From an uncultured Erythrobacteraceae bacterium (lineage in GTDB: Bacteria > Pseudomonadota > Alphaproteobacteria > Sphingomonadales > Sphingomonadaceae), in the NCBI GenBank assembly GCA_950071875.1, contig CATMNW010000002.1:1-37774 (forward strand): a stretch of 37,774 nucleotides of DNA, in the 5' to 3' direction. The translations under genes were made by a program, and so were the position numbers. The notes beneath the pieces are model-generated. The model searched no databases. It had not been told where the DNA came from and was given only the letters and a program-made list of their open reading frames with translations. Positions 17,089 through 24,875 of the stretch are shown one piece after another. Position 1 is the first letter of the stretch, and every line of letters begins with the position of its first letter.

Positions 17089-17496
17089 TCACATGTCTTT
17101 CATGTCGTGATCCGGCATCGTCCGCATATCGTGACCTGCATGCGGGTCGGCGGGCTCGGCTGTCGGCGTGACCGCGCTGGCATCTGCCGGTAAAATTGGC
17201 GTCACTGGTGCCGCGCGCGAGTTGCCGGAGCGCGGCCTGGTTGAGGCCTCGCCCATGCTCTCAGGGGAAGTTCCTGCGGTCACTGACTGCGTCTCGCGGT
17301 TAGCATCCGAGGAATTTTTCGGACCCTCAACATCGAGGGAAGCTGTGGCAGCCGATGGCGCAGCTCCTATGCCCATTGGCGCCTGCGCGTCAGGCGCCGA
17401 AACCTGCGCTTCGTCACACCCGGCGAGGAAAAACAGGGCAGCCACGGCTGGAACGAGACCGGTGGCTGTCATCTTCGATTTGCTTTTACGCATCAT
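17089..17496 (-). CDS. Lipoprotein with Met/His-rich metal-binding tail
   Basis: 135 residues. N-terminal basic residues, a hydrophobic stretch and the lipobox FFLAGC mark a lipoprotein exported and anchored on the periplasmic side. The middle is Ala/Ser/Pro-rich and probably unstructured; the last 20 residues (PHAGHDMRTMPDHDMKDM) alternate His, Met and Asp as in copper-binding segments. A role in holding copper in the periplasm is inferred from this tail and the neighbours. ATG 17496 or 17493, with AGAGGA four to seven bases before. It lies 8 bases after the DUF2231 gene and shares its transcript. Confidence 0.75.
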   Translation of the reverse strand: MMRKSKSKMTATGLVPAVAALFFLAGCDEAQVSAPDAQAPMGIGAAPSAATASLDVEGPKNSSDANRETQSVTAGTSPESMGEASTRPRSGNSRAAPVTPILPADASAVTPTAEPADPHAGHDMRTMPDHDMKDM

Positions 17497-17504
17497 ACTA
17501 TCCT

Positions 17505-18161
17505 CTACAGCCAAGATATGCCGAGATGGTTCTGGCCATGCGCCAGTTCGCCTCCGAGGAACCCCTGGGCGAGAATGAGCACAGCCATCGAAGCAAGCGC
17601 AATGCGCAGCATCGTCCGGCTTTCCGGGCGGCGGTGCGCGAGCGCGGCGAGTACAACACCCAGAACGGCAATGAGCATGCCGTTCCAGCGATGGAGCTGC
17701 ATTGCCGTATCCCCGCCAAACCACAGTCCGGTGTGTATCCACCCGAATATGGCCGCAATGACGGCGCCGCCCGCACCGCCGTAAATGAGCACGCGTACCG
17801 CAGGCTCCAAGCCGGCCCCTCTTCGCTTACCGACGAAGAGCTCGGCCAGCGCGGCCATCAGAAACAGGGCAATCGGGAAATGTACCGTGGCGGGATGCAA
17901 TCTCTTGAGCACACCAACGAAGCCCTCCTCGTTCACATTGGCGGTCTCTCCCGATGCTTCGTCGTGCCCGCCGGAAGCATGAGCGTCACCCGAAGCGCCA
18001 TTCGATAGCTCCTGGGCTTCACCGGAATTGTTCACTGGACTGGCTGTCGCAGGCGCAGCTGCGCTCTCGGCCCCGCCATGCGCTTCGTCGCCATGCGCGT
18101 GGACCGGGCTGACCCAAAGAAGACTTGCGCAAACAAGCGCCAACAGTTGGATTGGCTTCAT
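17505..18161 (-). CDS. DUF2231 membrane protein with His-rich periplasmic segment
   Basis: 218 residues. A cleavable signal peptide (MKPIQLLALVCASLLWVSPVHA) is followed by a His/Ala/Ser-rich segment (HGDEAHGG, DAHASGGHDEASGE) and then a four-helix membrane domain starting LHPATVHFPIALFLMAALAELF, the DUF2231 signature. The family is common in metal-resistance and redox clusters, function unknown. The start ATG 18161 gives the signal peptide; the longer frame does not. First gene of a two-gene operon with the lipoprotein. A promoter of the island-specific type lies 47 bases before the start codon. Confidence 0.82.
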   Translation of the reverse strand: MKPIQLLALVCASLLWVSPVHAHGDEAHGGAESAAAPATASPVNNSGEAQELSNGASGDAHASGGHDEASGETANVNEEGFVGVLKRLHPATVHFPIALFLMAALAELFVGKRRGAGLEPAVRVLIYGGAGGAVIAAIFGWIHTGLWFGGDTAMQLHRWNGMLIAVLGVVLAALAHRRPESRTMLRIALASMAVLILAQGFLGGELAHGQNHLGISWL

Positions 18162-18207
18162 ATTGACGAGTGCCCTTTCTAGGCGGCTTTCCGCTGCCCT
18201 ACAGATT

Positions 18208-18234
18208 GTTACGCATCTGGAGATCTCACCCCTC
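18208..18234 (-). promoter_or_regulatory. Island ECF-type promoter P1 (DUF2231-lipoprotein operon)
   Basis: Minus strand: TTTTGAGGGG (-35, GAGGGG at 18229-18234), 15 bases, CGTAAC (-10, 18208-18213). Predicted transcript start near 18201, about 40 bases before the ATG. The -35 also forms one arm of an imperfect dyad with CACCCTCAGAAAAC just upstream (to 18254), which could be a hairpin ending the preceding gene. Confidence 0.7.
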
Positions 18235-18374
18235 AAAACAGTTTTCTGAGGGTGGGCCAGCGCAGGAGTTATGCGATTTTGTGTGCTCGGGCGATTGCAC
18301 GTCTGTCCGAATTGCGACCCATTGCAGCGAGCGAAGCCCGGGGGAGCGTCAGCACCGATCCGGGCCGCCGGTTC

Positions 18375-18764
18375 CTAGTCTTGCTGCGCCATATCCTGCT
18401 GGGCAGCCATCTGCTCCATCATATCGTGCATCATCGTCATGCGCTGGTGACAGGCCGCCATCATATCGGCGTTGCCCCCCTGCATCATGCCCGCCATGTG
18501 CTCCTGCATCTTTTCGCGGTGCTCGGCCGTCAGCCTTTGGCGTTCGGCGGGATCGCTCGCGGCGCGGGCCTGCTGCATCAGCGCGCGCATTTCAGCCATC
18601 TTCTCACGATGGGCTGTCATGGCCTCGGAATCCTGCATCATGTGGCCACTGTGATCCTGCTGCTGTGCTACAGCTTGATTTGCATGGTCATGCTGCTGCT
18701 GTGCCATTACCGGGGAGGCTGTCAGGCCAGTGGCGAGCAAGAGGGCCAAGGCTGTGCGGTTCAT
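18375..18764 (-). CDS. Periplasmic His/Met/Gln-rich protein
   Basis: 129 residues. Signal peptide with cleavage after SPVMA, then QQQHDHANQAVAQQQDHSGHMMQD and a helical, Met-rich body (MAEMRALMQQARAASDPAERQRL, HREKMQEHMAGMMQGG, HQRMTMMHDMMEQMAAQQ). The helical Met/His pattern resembles small periplasmic copper-binding and Spy-like proteins, but I cannot assign a family. AAGGGA lies eight bases before the ATG. It is a single-gene unit with its own island-type promoter, so a metal-induced buffer protein is the best guess. Confidence 0.72.
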   Translation of the reverse strand: MNRTALALLLATGLTASPVMAQQQHDHANQAVAQQQDHSGHMMQDSEAMTAHREKMAEMRALMQQARAASDPAERQRLTAEHREKMQEHMAGMMQGGNADMMAACHQRMTMMHDMMEQMAAQQDMAQQD

Positions 18765-18816
18765 GGTCGAATTCCCTTCTTTGGTCAGGTGGTGGATGCC
18801 TTGTGCATTCATCACC

Positions 18817-18843
18817 TTTACGCAGCGAACGTCGCTCCCCCTC
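18817..18843 (-). promoter_or_regulatory. Island ECF-type promoter P2 (His/Met-rich periplasmic protein)
   Basis: Minus strand: GTTTGAGGGG (GAGGGG at 18838-18843), 15 bases, CGTAAA (18817-18822). Predicted transcript start near 18810, about 46 bases before the ATG at 18764. Confidence 0.7.
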
Positions 18844-18961
18844 AAACAATCACGCAAGAGATGGTGGCGGCGAAGGGCAGGCCAACAGCCGAGCCGGTTG
18901 CAGCATTACTGATTTTCAGCCACGTTTCCGGCACAAGCCAAGAGAAAAGAAGGAGACGGTC

Positions 18962-18997
18962 ATGGTATCAGAAAAGCCGCCGGGAATGCTGCGATGA
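18962..18997 (+). CDS. Possible 11-codon leader peptide coupled to the next gene
   Basis: MVSEKPPGMLR, with a strong AAGGAG seven bases before its ATG. Its TGA overlaps the ATG of the following 95-residue gene (ATGA), whose own ribosome site is weaker. This arrangement suggests translational coupling through a short leader peptide. No function can be read from the peptide itself. Confidence 0.4.
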   Translation: MVSEKPPGMLR

Positions 18998-19281
18998 GCG
19001 CGGTCAACGAAGACGGCAGCTGGGAAGTCCCGGAACCGGACAAGGCCGAACTGGTGCAGATGCGCATTCGTCTCATAACGCTCGAAAACATCGTTCTTGG
19101 CCTGCTGTCCGGAGCGAGCAGTGAGCAGATCGAACAGATCAGAAAGCGCGCGGACATGATTGAACCGCGTCCCGAGGCGAGCAGGCACCCTCTTACCGAA
19201 CTGGCAGCAAATGACATGCGCAAATTTCTTGACCGTGCTGCTCGGCTTACCGACAACGCGGATCATGGAGAGGCTGAGTAA
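18994..19281 (+). CDS. Hypothetical soluble protein
   Basis: 95 residues, no signal peptide, no membrane segment. Predicted helical (VQMRIRLITLENIVLGLLSGASSEQIEQIRKRADMI). I do not recognise the family. Its start overlaps the end of an 11-codon upstream ORF. No island-type promoter precedes it, unlike the minus-strand genes around it. Confidence 0.6.
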   Translation: MSAVNEDGSWEVPEPDKAELVQMRIRLITLENIVLGLLSGASSEQIEQIRKRADMIEPRPEASRHPLTELAANDMRKFLDRAARLTDNADHGEAE

Positions 19282-19332
19282 TCCGGCAATGCAAACGCGA
19301 TCGAGGACCGAAAATGCAGGCCAGGAGCGGCT

Positions 19333-19806
19333 TTGCGATGCACATATCTGTGGAATCATGGCAAGGTGACCAGAACCCATTGGCTAGTCTATATTTGCGG
19401 CAGCTTGATCGCGTTCGTCTGGGAAATCTACCAGATGCCGTTTTTCGTTCCGGGCAATCTCGAACCCTATGAACAGACCATTCGTTGCGGCATTGCGAGC
19501 CTGGGCGATGGACTTATCCTGCTCGCAGCGTACACGCTCGCAGCCATGAAGGGCGGGCGCGCCTGGTTTCGCCAAGGCGCCAGGATATCTTATGCAATAT
19601 ACTTCGGTTTCGGCCTTGTCGTTGCAATCGCTGTCGAAATCATGGCGACGTCGCTACCGTCAGACAGCCTGCTGAGCTGGCGCTATAGCGATCTGATGCC
19701 CCATGAACCATTGACCGGCATGGCTCTGATCCCGATCGCGATGTGGACGATCGTGCCTGCGCTGACGATCCTTCTGGTTCGGTTTGCTCAAACCGAGCGC
19801 AACTGA
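19333..19806 (+). CDS. Four-helix membrane protein, function unknown
   Basis: 157 residues with four hydrophobic segments (WLVYICGSLIAFVWEIY, ASLGDGLILLAAYTLAA, ISYAIYFGFGLVVAIAVEIMA, GMALIPIAMWTIVPALTILLV) and conserved-looking PYEQTIRCGIASLGDG and HEPLTGMALIPIAMW. I do not know its substrate. A TTG start at 19333 has AGGAG five bases before it; GTG 19366 (VTRTHWLVY) is an alternative without a clear ribosome site. It converges on the PepSY gene. Confidence 0.68.
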   Translation: MRCTYLWNHGKVTRTHWLVYICGSLIAFVWEIYQMPFFVPGNLEPYEQTIRCGIASLGDGLILLAAYTLAAMKGGRAWFRQGARISYAIYFGFGLVVAIAVEIMATSLPSDSLLSWRYSDLMPHEPLTGMALIPIAMWTIVPALTILLVRFAQTERN

Positions 19807-19819
19807 ACTGAAAGCAGTC

Positions 19820-20554
19820 TCAACGAGCGACTTGGCCATGTCTCGCCCGGCGCTTAGTCCTCGGGAACCTGTTGGCCAGCAAGACGAAGCCCGAGATCGC
19901 GATAATTGTCCCGCCGATGCCGAACAGCAAAAGCCACCAGCTGTTGATCCGGTCGCGCTGCGTCCAGTCCATGATGTGCAGCCCCCAGATGAAATCGAAG
20001 AACCGCCACGTGTCGCTTCGCGCGGAGAGGACCGCACCGCTCGATGCATCGACATAGACGCGCGTGTTAGCCACGTCATTATAGGTGATTTGCCATGCAG
20101 GAAACGGGCCCCTGAATTCGGTGCCAACGCTTTCGTCGACCAGGCGCGCCGCATGGATGGATGTTTGCGGACCGACCCAGGCGCGCCGCGCAATTGAACG
20201 TGCCGTGGCTGCGGGAATGGGAGATAATATCCGACCGCTTTGTGGCTCATGCAGGCTCACGGCGCCATCGGTTCGCCGCACCTCAGTGACAGTCTTGCCA
20301 TCAAGAACCCGGGTCGTGATTGCGGTAATGTCATCGCTGTCGGACAGCCATCGCGGGATGGCGGCATCGTCGGGAAGCGTCTGTGCTGCGCGCGAGATGA
20401 CATGCTCGGATCGCACTTCCTCCAGATCGAGAAAGGACATCAAAGCTCCGGTGCCCATCCACAAAAGCACCTGGAGGCCGACGAAGATCGCCAGCCATTT
20501 GTGCAGCTTGCTGCCCAGGACATGCAGGCGCAGCTTGAACGAGCGTTTCGCCAC
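19820..20554 (-). CDS. PepSY-associated membrane protein
   Basis: About 244 residues: a basic N-terminus, a first membrane helix (LHKWLAIFVGLQVLLWMGTGALMSF), a periplasmic region with PepSY-like repeats (DGKTVTEVRRTDGAVSLHE and VYVDASSGAVLSARSD) and a C-terminal membrane helix (WWLLLFGIGGTIIAISGFVLL) after HIMDW. PepSY/TM proteins are often linked to iron or copper handling and reductase function; no catalytic site is visible. I use GTG 20554, preceded by GAGGGGG, over GTG 20572, which would add six residues. It is the last gene of the copA-copB operon. Confidence 0.78.
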   Translation of the reverse strand: MAKRSFKLRLHVLGSKLHKWLAIFVGLQVLLWMGTGALMSFLDLEEVRSEHVISRAAQTLPDDAAIPRWLSDSDDITAITTRVLDGKTVTEVRRTDGAVSLHEPQSGRILSPIPAATARSIARRAWVGPQTSIHAARLVDESVGTEFRGPFPAWQITYNDVANTRVYVDASSGAVLSARSDTWRFFDFIWGLHIMDWTQRDRINSWWLLLFGIGGTIIAISGFVLLANRFPRTKRRARHGQVAR

Positions 20555-20577
20555 TCGGTTGCCCCCTCGCACTCCGA

Positions 20578-21141
20578 TCAGCGGTTGCGCGGCGCGCGCG
20601 ACGAGGAATGATATTGCACGATCTTCCAGCCATCGGCGTCATGGGCAAGTACGGATGTGGCCACGCCCTCGCGCTCGATAACCCGACCATCCGTCAGTTC
20701 GATCCGGTAGGTGTAGGTTTCGCGCCCGTAAGCGAGATGTCCCATGCGGGTGACCGCGACGGTCGGATCACCGAAGGTGAAACTTGCAATTGCATCCAGT
20801 TCGGGCCCGAGATGATGCTCCATGTAATGCGTGAAGCTACCTTCGTCCTTGCCGTTCTCGTAAACGAAAGATTCGTCGGCAAAAAGAGCGTCCATTGCGT
20901 CACCGTCGCGGGCAACCAAGGCCTCACGGTAGGCGACCAGAGCCGCTTCTGCACCGGCGACATCGTCGTTCATGGCCGCCATGTGATCGGCATGGTTCAT
21001 GCCTTGCGCCGAATGGTCCATCTCCATCGCTTCAGCTTGTTCCTGATGCGCCGAATGATCCATGGTCTGCGCCATCGCCGGTACTGCGGAAACTGCGAGG
21101 GCCGAAGCCATCAAACCTTGAATGATCATCGAATTCTTCAT
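20578..21141 (-). CDS. Exported NTF2-like protein with Met/His-rich N-terminal segment
   Basis: 187 residues. Signal peptide (cleavage after PAMA), then a metal-binding-like segment (MDHSAH, MEMDHSAQGMNHADHMAAM), then an NTF2/SnoaL-like domain (ALVAYREALVARDGDAMDALFADE to DGWKIVQYHSSSR). The combination suggests a periplasmic copper-associated protein whose folded domain is an NTF2 cone. No enzymatic residues can be named. It follows copB in the same operon by 15 bases. Confidence 0.78.
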   Translation of the reverse strand: MKNSMIIQGLMASALAVSAVPAMAQTMDHSAHQEQAEAMEMDHSAQGMNHADHMAAMNDDVAGAEAALVAYREALVARDGDAMDALFADESFVYENGKDEGSFTHYMEHHLGPELDAIASFTFGDPTVAVTRMGHLAYGRETYTYRIELTDGRVIEREGVATSVLAHDADGWKIVQYHSSSRAPRNR

Positions 21142-21156
21142 TAGTCTTTCCTTTTT

Positions 21157-22434
21157 TTAGAACCAGAACCGGACACCGACGACATAGTTCGTCACGCTCG
21201 GGTCTTCGCCGGCCGCACGGGCATAGGCGGCACTATCGCCTATCCGCCATTCCTGAGAGACGCCGATATACGGCGCGAATTCGCGTGCGAATTCATAGCG
21301 CAGGCGAAGGCCTGCTTCGATTCGGTCGATCCCCGCGCCAACTCCCAGCTCCGGAATATCCTGAGCCGAAAGTGCAAGTTCCGCGCGCGGCTGAAGGATC
21401 AACCGCTGGGTGATGCGCTGGTCAAGTTCGCCCTCGATGCGGGCCGTCACATCGCCCTTGCTGGAAATAAACGCCGCAGCATCGACTTCGAACTTGTAAG
21501 GGGCAATACCCTGGATGCCGATCACCGCATGGGTGCGTTCAGGTCCGGTCAAGTCTTGTCGGACACCAGCCTGGAAGTCGAAAAAGGGTGCGATGGCGCG
21601 GCTCCACAGAGCCTGCACCTCGGCCCCTTCGATCGGTTCGCCGAAGCTGCCCTCGCCTTCCGATTTGAACCAGAACTTATTGATATCGCCGCCGTAATAA
21701 CCCTGAACGTCCCAAAGATAGCCGTCCGCGCCTTCGCGCGCCCGGTATTCCACGCGGTCGCCCTGTATCCATAGCCGCATGCCGCCATCGGTTTCGCGGA
21801 CCAGCTCCTGCCGGGCTTCGTTCATGGCTTCCTCGCCCCAAATTGCAATACCGGCGCGCGCGGGGCCGCTGCCAGCTTCGGGCGGAGGCGGGAGGAGCGG
21901 GATCATATCGTCGGCAGACCCTTGCATTGCGGAATGATCCATTCCCTGCATGGCTGGTGACGGCGCGGAAACCTGGCCCATCTGACTGTGGTCCATCTGG
22001 CTGTGGTCCATCTGGCTGTGGTCCATCTCGCTCTGGCTCGCCTGGCCTTGAGGCATATCGCCATGATTCATCTGGCTGTGATCCATTTCCATGGATTCCT
22101 GACCGGACTGCGCCATGGGCATCTCCATGCCCGAACTTTCTTCACCTTCGGCCATCGCCCCTTGGCTCATCTGCGAATGATCCATGGTTCCGTGATCCAT
22201 CGCCGGTTGGTCGCTGGCGGTCGGCTCGCAAGCGCCGTCCGCAACGGCATGGCCCATGTCCCGATGGCGCTGCGCTTCCTGCGCACACCTGTCCGCAGCA
22301 TCCTGGCCCGTGACCGGCTGAGCCCCGGGCTGGGGTTGACTGGTGTCATGCCCGGCATGCTGTGCCGAAGCCGGTGCCGACAGCATCGTTCCGGCAGCGA
22401 GCGAGGCAAGCAGGCTTGCTAGAAAAGTCTTCAT
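21157..22434 (-). CDS. copB: Copper resistance protein CopB (outer membrane)
   Basis: 425 residues. Signal peptide (cleavage after APASA) followed by about 150 residues rich in MDHSQM/MDHG units, then the CopB barrel (ARQELVRETDGGMRLWIQGDRVEYR, then DLTGPERTHAVIGIQG and IEAGLRLRYEFAREFAPYIGV) ending in the aromatic GVRFWF typical of outer-membrane barrels. CopB binds periplasmic copper and works with the CopA oxidase. The start overlaps the copA stop by 4 bases. The Met/His region contains a tandem 15-base repeat. Confidence 0.92.
   Translation of the reverse strand: MKTFLASLLASLAAGTMLSAPASAQHAGHDTSQPQPGAQPVTGQDAADRCAQEAQRHRDMGHAVADGACEPTASDQPAMDHGTMDHSQMSQGAMAEGEESSGMEMPMAQSGQESMEMDHSQMNHGDMPQGQASQSEMDHSQMDHSQMDHSQMGQVSAPSPAMQGMDHSAMQGSADDMIPLLPPPPEAGSGPARAGIAIWGEEAMNEARQELVRETDGGMRLWIQGDRVEYRAREGADGYLWDVQGYYGGDINKFWFKSEGEGSFGEPIEGAEVQALWSRAIAPFFDFQAGVRQDLTGPERTHAVIGIQGIAPYKFEVDAAAFISSKGDVTARIEGELDQRITQRLILQPRAELALSAQDIPELGVGAGIDRIEAGLRLRYEFAREFAPYIGVSQEWRIGDSAAYARAAGEDPSVTNYVVGVRFWF
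21979..22027. repeat. Tandem 15-base repeat inside copB
   Basis: Three adjacent near-identical copies of a 15-base unit (CATCTGGCTGTGGTC on this strand, one change in the first) that encode repeated MDHSQ units in the CopB metal-binding region. Copy number of such repeats can vary between strains and would change the number of Met/His ligands. Confidence 0.75.
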
Positions 22435-24248
22435 GCTTCGCTCCCGTCCGGATTGGCGACCGTGACGATCTGAAACATCCCGGCGTGCATGTGGTAAAGA
22501 AGATGACAGTGAAAGGCCCAGTCACCCGGCTCGTCGGCAGTCAGGTCGAATTGGGCGCTGCCGCCTGGCTGCAGGATTACCGTGTGCTTCAAGGGCTGGC
22601 GATCCGCAGGGGCACCATTGACCAGTTCGAAGAAATGACCGTGGAGATGGATCGGATGCGCCATCATCGTGTCGTTGATGAGCTTGACCCGTACCCGCTC
22701 GTCATAGGCAAAGCGGATCGGTTCGTCGGAGACGGCGGAAAACTTCTTGCCGTCGAACGACCACATGTAGCGCTCCATATTGCCGGTCAGATGGATTTCC
22801 ATCCGCCGGGACGGAGTTCTGCCTTCCTCGTGCGGCCTCAGCGCGCGAAGCTTGCGATAATCGAGCGTGCGATGGGGCACATCGGCAAGGCCAATGCCCG
22901 GATCGCCCATGCGATCGACCGGGTTCATCGATACCATGTCGAGGCCCGGGCCGACCTTCACGTCAGGCGGAAGGCGCGACGTATCGCGCATCTGCATGCC
23001 AGACATGCCTGCCATCCCCGCCATTGCGTCGCCGTTCGGCGCTCCGCTCGAACCATGATCCATGCCCGCCATGGCACCATCGGTTCCATGATCCATCCCT
23101 GACATGTCACCACCAGTGCCTGCACCGTGGTCCATACCGCTCATGCCCATGTCGGCCATGGTGAGCAGCGGCGGATCGCGCAGCGGAGGTATAGCTGCGC
23201 GCGCGCCGGGCCTGCTCGCCAGCGTCGCGATGCCCATGCCAGAGCGGTCCATCGACTCCGCCACCAGCGTGTAGGCCGGTTCCTCGCGCGGGGTGACGAC
23301 AACGTCGTAGGTTTCGGCGACACCGATCTGCAGCTCATCGACCTCGACCGGTTCGACATTCTGTCCATCAGCCTGAACCACTGTCATGGGTAGGCCGGGG
23401 ATGCGTATATTGAAGAAAGTCATCGCGCCGGCATTAACAAAGCGAAGGCGCACCCGCTCACCCGGCCGGAACAGATACTCCAGATTGTCCAGCGGGCCAT
23501 GGCCATTCAGAAGATAGGTATAGGCCGCGCTCGATACGTCGAGGATGTCAGTCGGCATCATGCGCATCTTCGCCCACATCCGCCGGTCCTCACCCGACAG
23601 CGGATAATCATCCGTCCAGGTGTTCTGGTTGTAGTTGAAGTAGCCTTCGCCCTTCTTGAGCTTGTCGAAGATCGCGTGCGGCGACATGTCGCTGAATTCG
23701 CTCAGCACCACGATATATTCGCGGTCGGCCTGCACCGGATCGGGACCTGCGGGATCGACCACGATCGCGCCATAGTGGCCCGCCTGTTCCTGAAGGCCGC
23801 TGTGCGAATGCCACCAGTAAGTTCCCGATTGCCGCACGGGAAATTCGGCGGTGAAGGTCTCACCCGGCTTGACGCCGGGGAAGCTCACTCCCGGAACGCC
23901 ATCGAGCTCAAATGGTACGAGAAGCCCGTGCCAGTGAATGGACGTATCTTCCTCAAGCTGGTTATGCACGTTTAGCCGGACCGTCGTTCCTTCCTGCAGG
24001 CGCAGGAGAGGTCCTGGAATACTGCCATTGACAGCGATCGCGCCGCCGCGCCTGTTGCCGCTTGCGAAGGCGGACCGGGCTACGGTGAGGTCGATATTCG
24101 GCCCCGCCACCTCGTCCAGTCCCTTACGGGCATTTCCCGCCAGGAGGTCACCGCCGCGCGCCCAGGCCGGCATTGCTCCGGCAAGGCCAAGCAGGCCCAT
24201 CCCGCCTGCTCCCGTACCAAGGAATTTGCGTCGATTTACGGAAATCAT
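22431..24248 (-). CDS. copA: Multicopper oxidase CopA (copper resistance)
   Basis: 605 residues. A twin-arginine signal (VNRRKFLGTGAGG) sends it folded to the periplasm. Copper-ligand motifs are complete: HWHG and WWHSHSG in domain 1, HPIHLHGHFF and HCHLLYHMHAGM in domain 3. Between them is a Met-rich stretch with repeated SGMDHG and AGMDHG units, typical of CopA proteins that oxidise Cu(I). I choose the ATG at 24248 because AGGAG stands nine bases before it and the predicted transcript start is near 24275; the ATG at 24272 would leave almost no leader. First gene of copA-copB-NTF2-PepSY, driven by an island-type promoter in the end of the sigma factor gene. Confidence 0.95.
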   Translation of the reverse strand: MISVNRRKFLGTGAGGMGLLGLAGAMPAWARGGDLLAGNARKGLDEVAGPNIDLTVARSAFASGNRRGGAIAVNGSIPGPLLRLQEGTTVRLNVHNQLEEDTSIHWHGLLVPFELDGVPGVSFPGVKPGETFTAEFPVRQSGTYWWHSHSGLQEQAGHYGAIVVDPAGPDPVQADREYIVVLSEFSDMSPHAIFDKLKKGEGYFNYNQNTWTDDYPLSGEDRRMWAKMRMMPTDILDVSSAAYTYLLNGHGPLDNLEYLFRPGERVRLRFVNAGAMTFFNIRIPGLPMTVVQADGQNVEPVEVDELQIGVAETYDVVVTPREEPAYTLVAESMDRSGMGIATLASRPGARAAIPPLRDPPLLTMADMGMSGMDHGAGTGGDMSGMDHGTDGAMAGMDHGSSGAPNGDAMAGMAGMSGMQMRDTSRLPPDVKVGPGLDMVSMNPVDRMGDPGIGLADVPHRTLDYRKLRALRPHEEGRTPSRRMEIHLTGNMERYMWSFDGKKFSAVSDEPIRFAYDERVRVKLINDTMMAHPIHLHGHFFELVNGAPADRQPLKHTVILQPGGSAQFDLTADEPGDWAFHCHLLYHMHAGMFQIVTVANPDGSEA

Positions 24249-24281
24249 TGAATGCGGCTCCTGATGTGACATACACCCACC

Positions 24282-24308
24282 CTTACGCGCCTGTCAGCTG
24301 TACCCCTC
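24282..24308 (-). promoter_or_regulatory. Island ECF-type promoter P3 (copA-copB operon)
   Basis: Minus strand: CTTTGAGGGG (GAGGGG at 24303-24308), 15 bases, CGTAAG (24282-24287). The -35 lies within the last codons of the ECF sigma factor gene, coding for Phe-Glu-Gly. Predicted transcript start near 24275. Confidence 0.72.
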
Positions 24309-24869
24309 AAAGTTTTTGACCCGTTCTCTCAGCCGGTTGCGCGCACGATATATGCGCGTCTCGATCGCCTTCTCGGTCGTGCCGAGCAACGCGGCGGCTT
24401 CGGCCTGGCTTCGGCCTTCGACACTTACGAGCACAAGCGCTTCGCGCAGGCGTATGGGCAACCGCCCGATCTCCGCCTCGACGAGCCTGAGTTGCTCACG
24501 GCTCGCTGCAAGGTTTTCGGGATCGGGCGTGTCGTCGGCCACCGCCTGTACCTCGTCGGAACTCGGAAAACCGAAGAAACCGACGACCTTCCTTCGGCGA
24601 AGTCGGTCGCGACACCGGTTCAGGACAATTGTTGTAAGATAAGGGCCGACGGGCTTGGAGGCATCGAGACGATGCCGGGTGAGCCAGACCGATGCGAGGC
24701 TATCCTGGACCACGTCCTGAGCGGAGGAGGAAGACCCCAGCATGCGCGTCGCCAGCGCAATCAGCCGCGCGATGTGGGCTTCGACAAGAGACGAAAACGC
24801 CTGCCTGCTGCCGGCCACGACCTGCGCGACAAGTATTTGTTCTGAATTGCCCCCCTTTTTTACCGGCAT
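24294..24869 (-). CDS. ECF sigma factor, CnrH-like
   Basis: 191 residues with sigma region 2 (FSSLVEAHIARLIALATRMLGSSSSAQDVVQDSLASVWL) and region 4 (LPIRLREALVLVSVEGRSQAEAAALLGTTEKAIETRIYRARNRLRE), no region 3: an extracytoplasmic-function sigma factor. The order anti-sigma, periplasmic sensor, sigma matches cnrYXH, and CnrH has about this size. It begins 6 bases after the sensor stop with no ribosome site of its own, implying translational coupling. I infer that it recognises the six GAGGGG-N15-CGTA elements in the island, one of which precedes its own operon. Confidence 0.9.
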   Translation of the reverse strand: MPVKKGGNSEQILVAQVVAGSRQAFSSLVEAHIARLIALATRMLGSSSSAQDVVQDSLASVWLTRHRLDASKPVGPYLTTIVLNRCRDRLRRRKVVGFFGFPSSDEVQAVADDTPDPENLAASREQLRLVEAEIGRLPIRLREALVLVSVEGRSQAEAAALLGTTEKAIETRIYRARNRLRERVKNFEGYS

Positions 24870-24875
24870 GCGGGG

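Noticed and set aside
18244..18275. GAGGGT on the plus strand opposite P1
   Set aside because: The position for the -10 reads TTATGC rather than CGTA, and no plus-strand gene follows nearby.
21979..22100. Short tandem repeats as a CRISPR array
   Set aside because: Units are 15 bases, directly adjacent and in frame within copB; there are no spacers and no cas genes.
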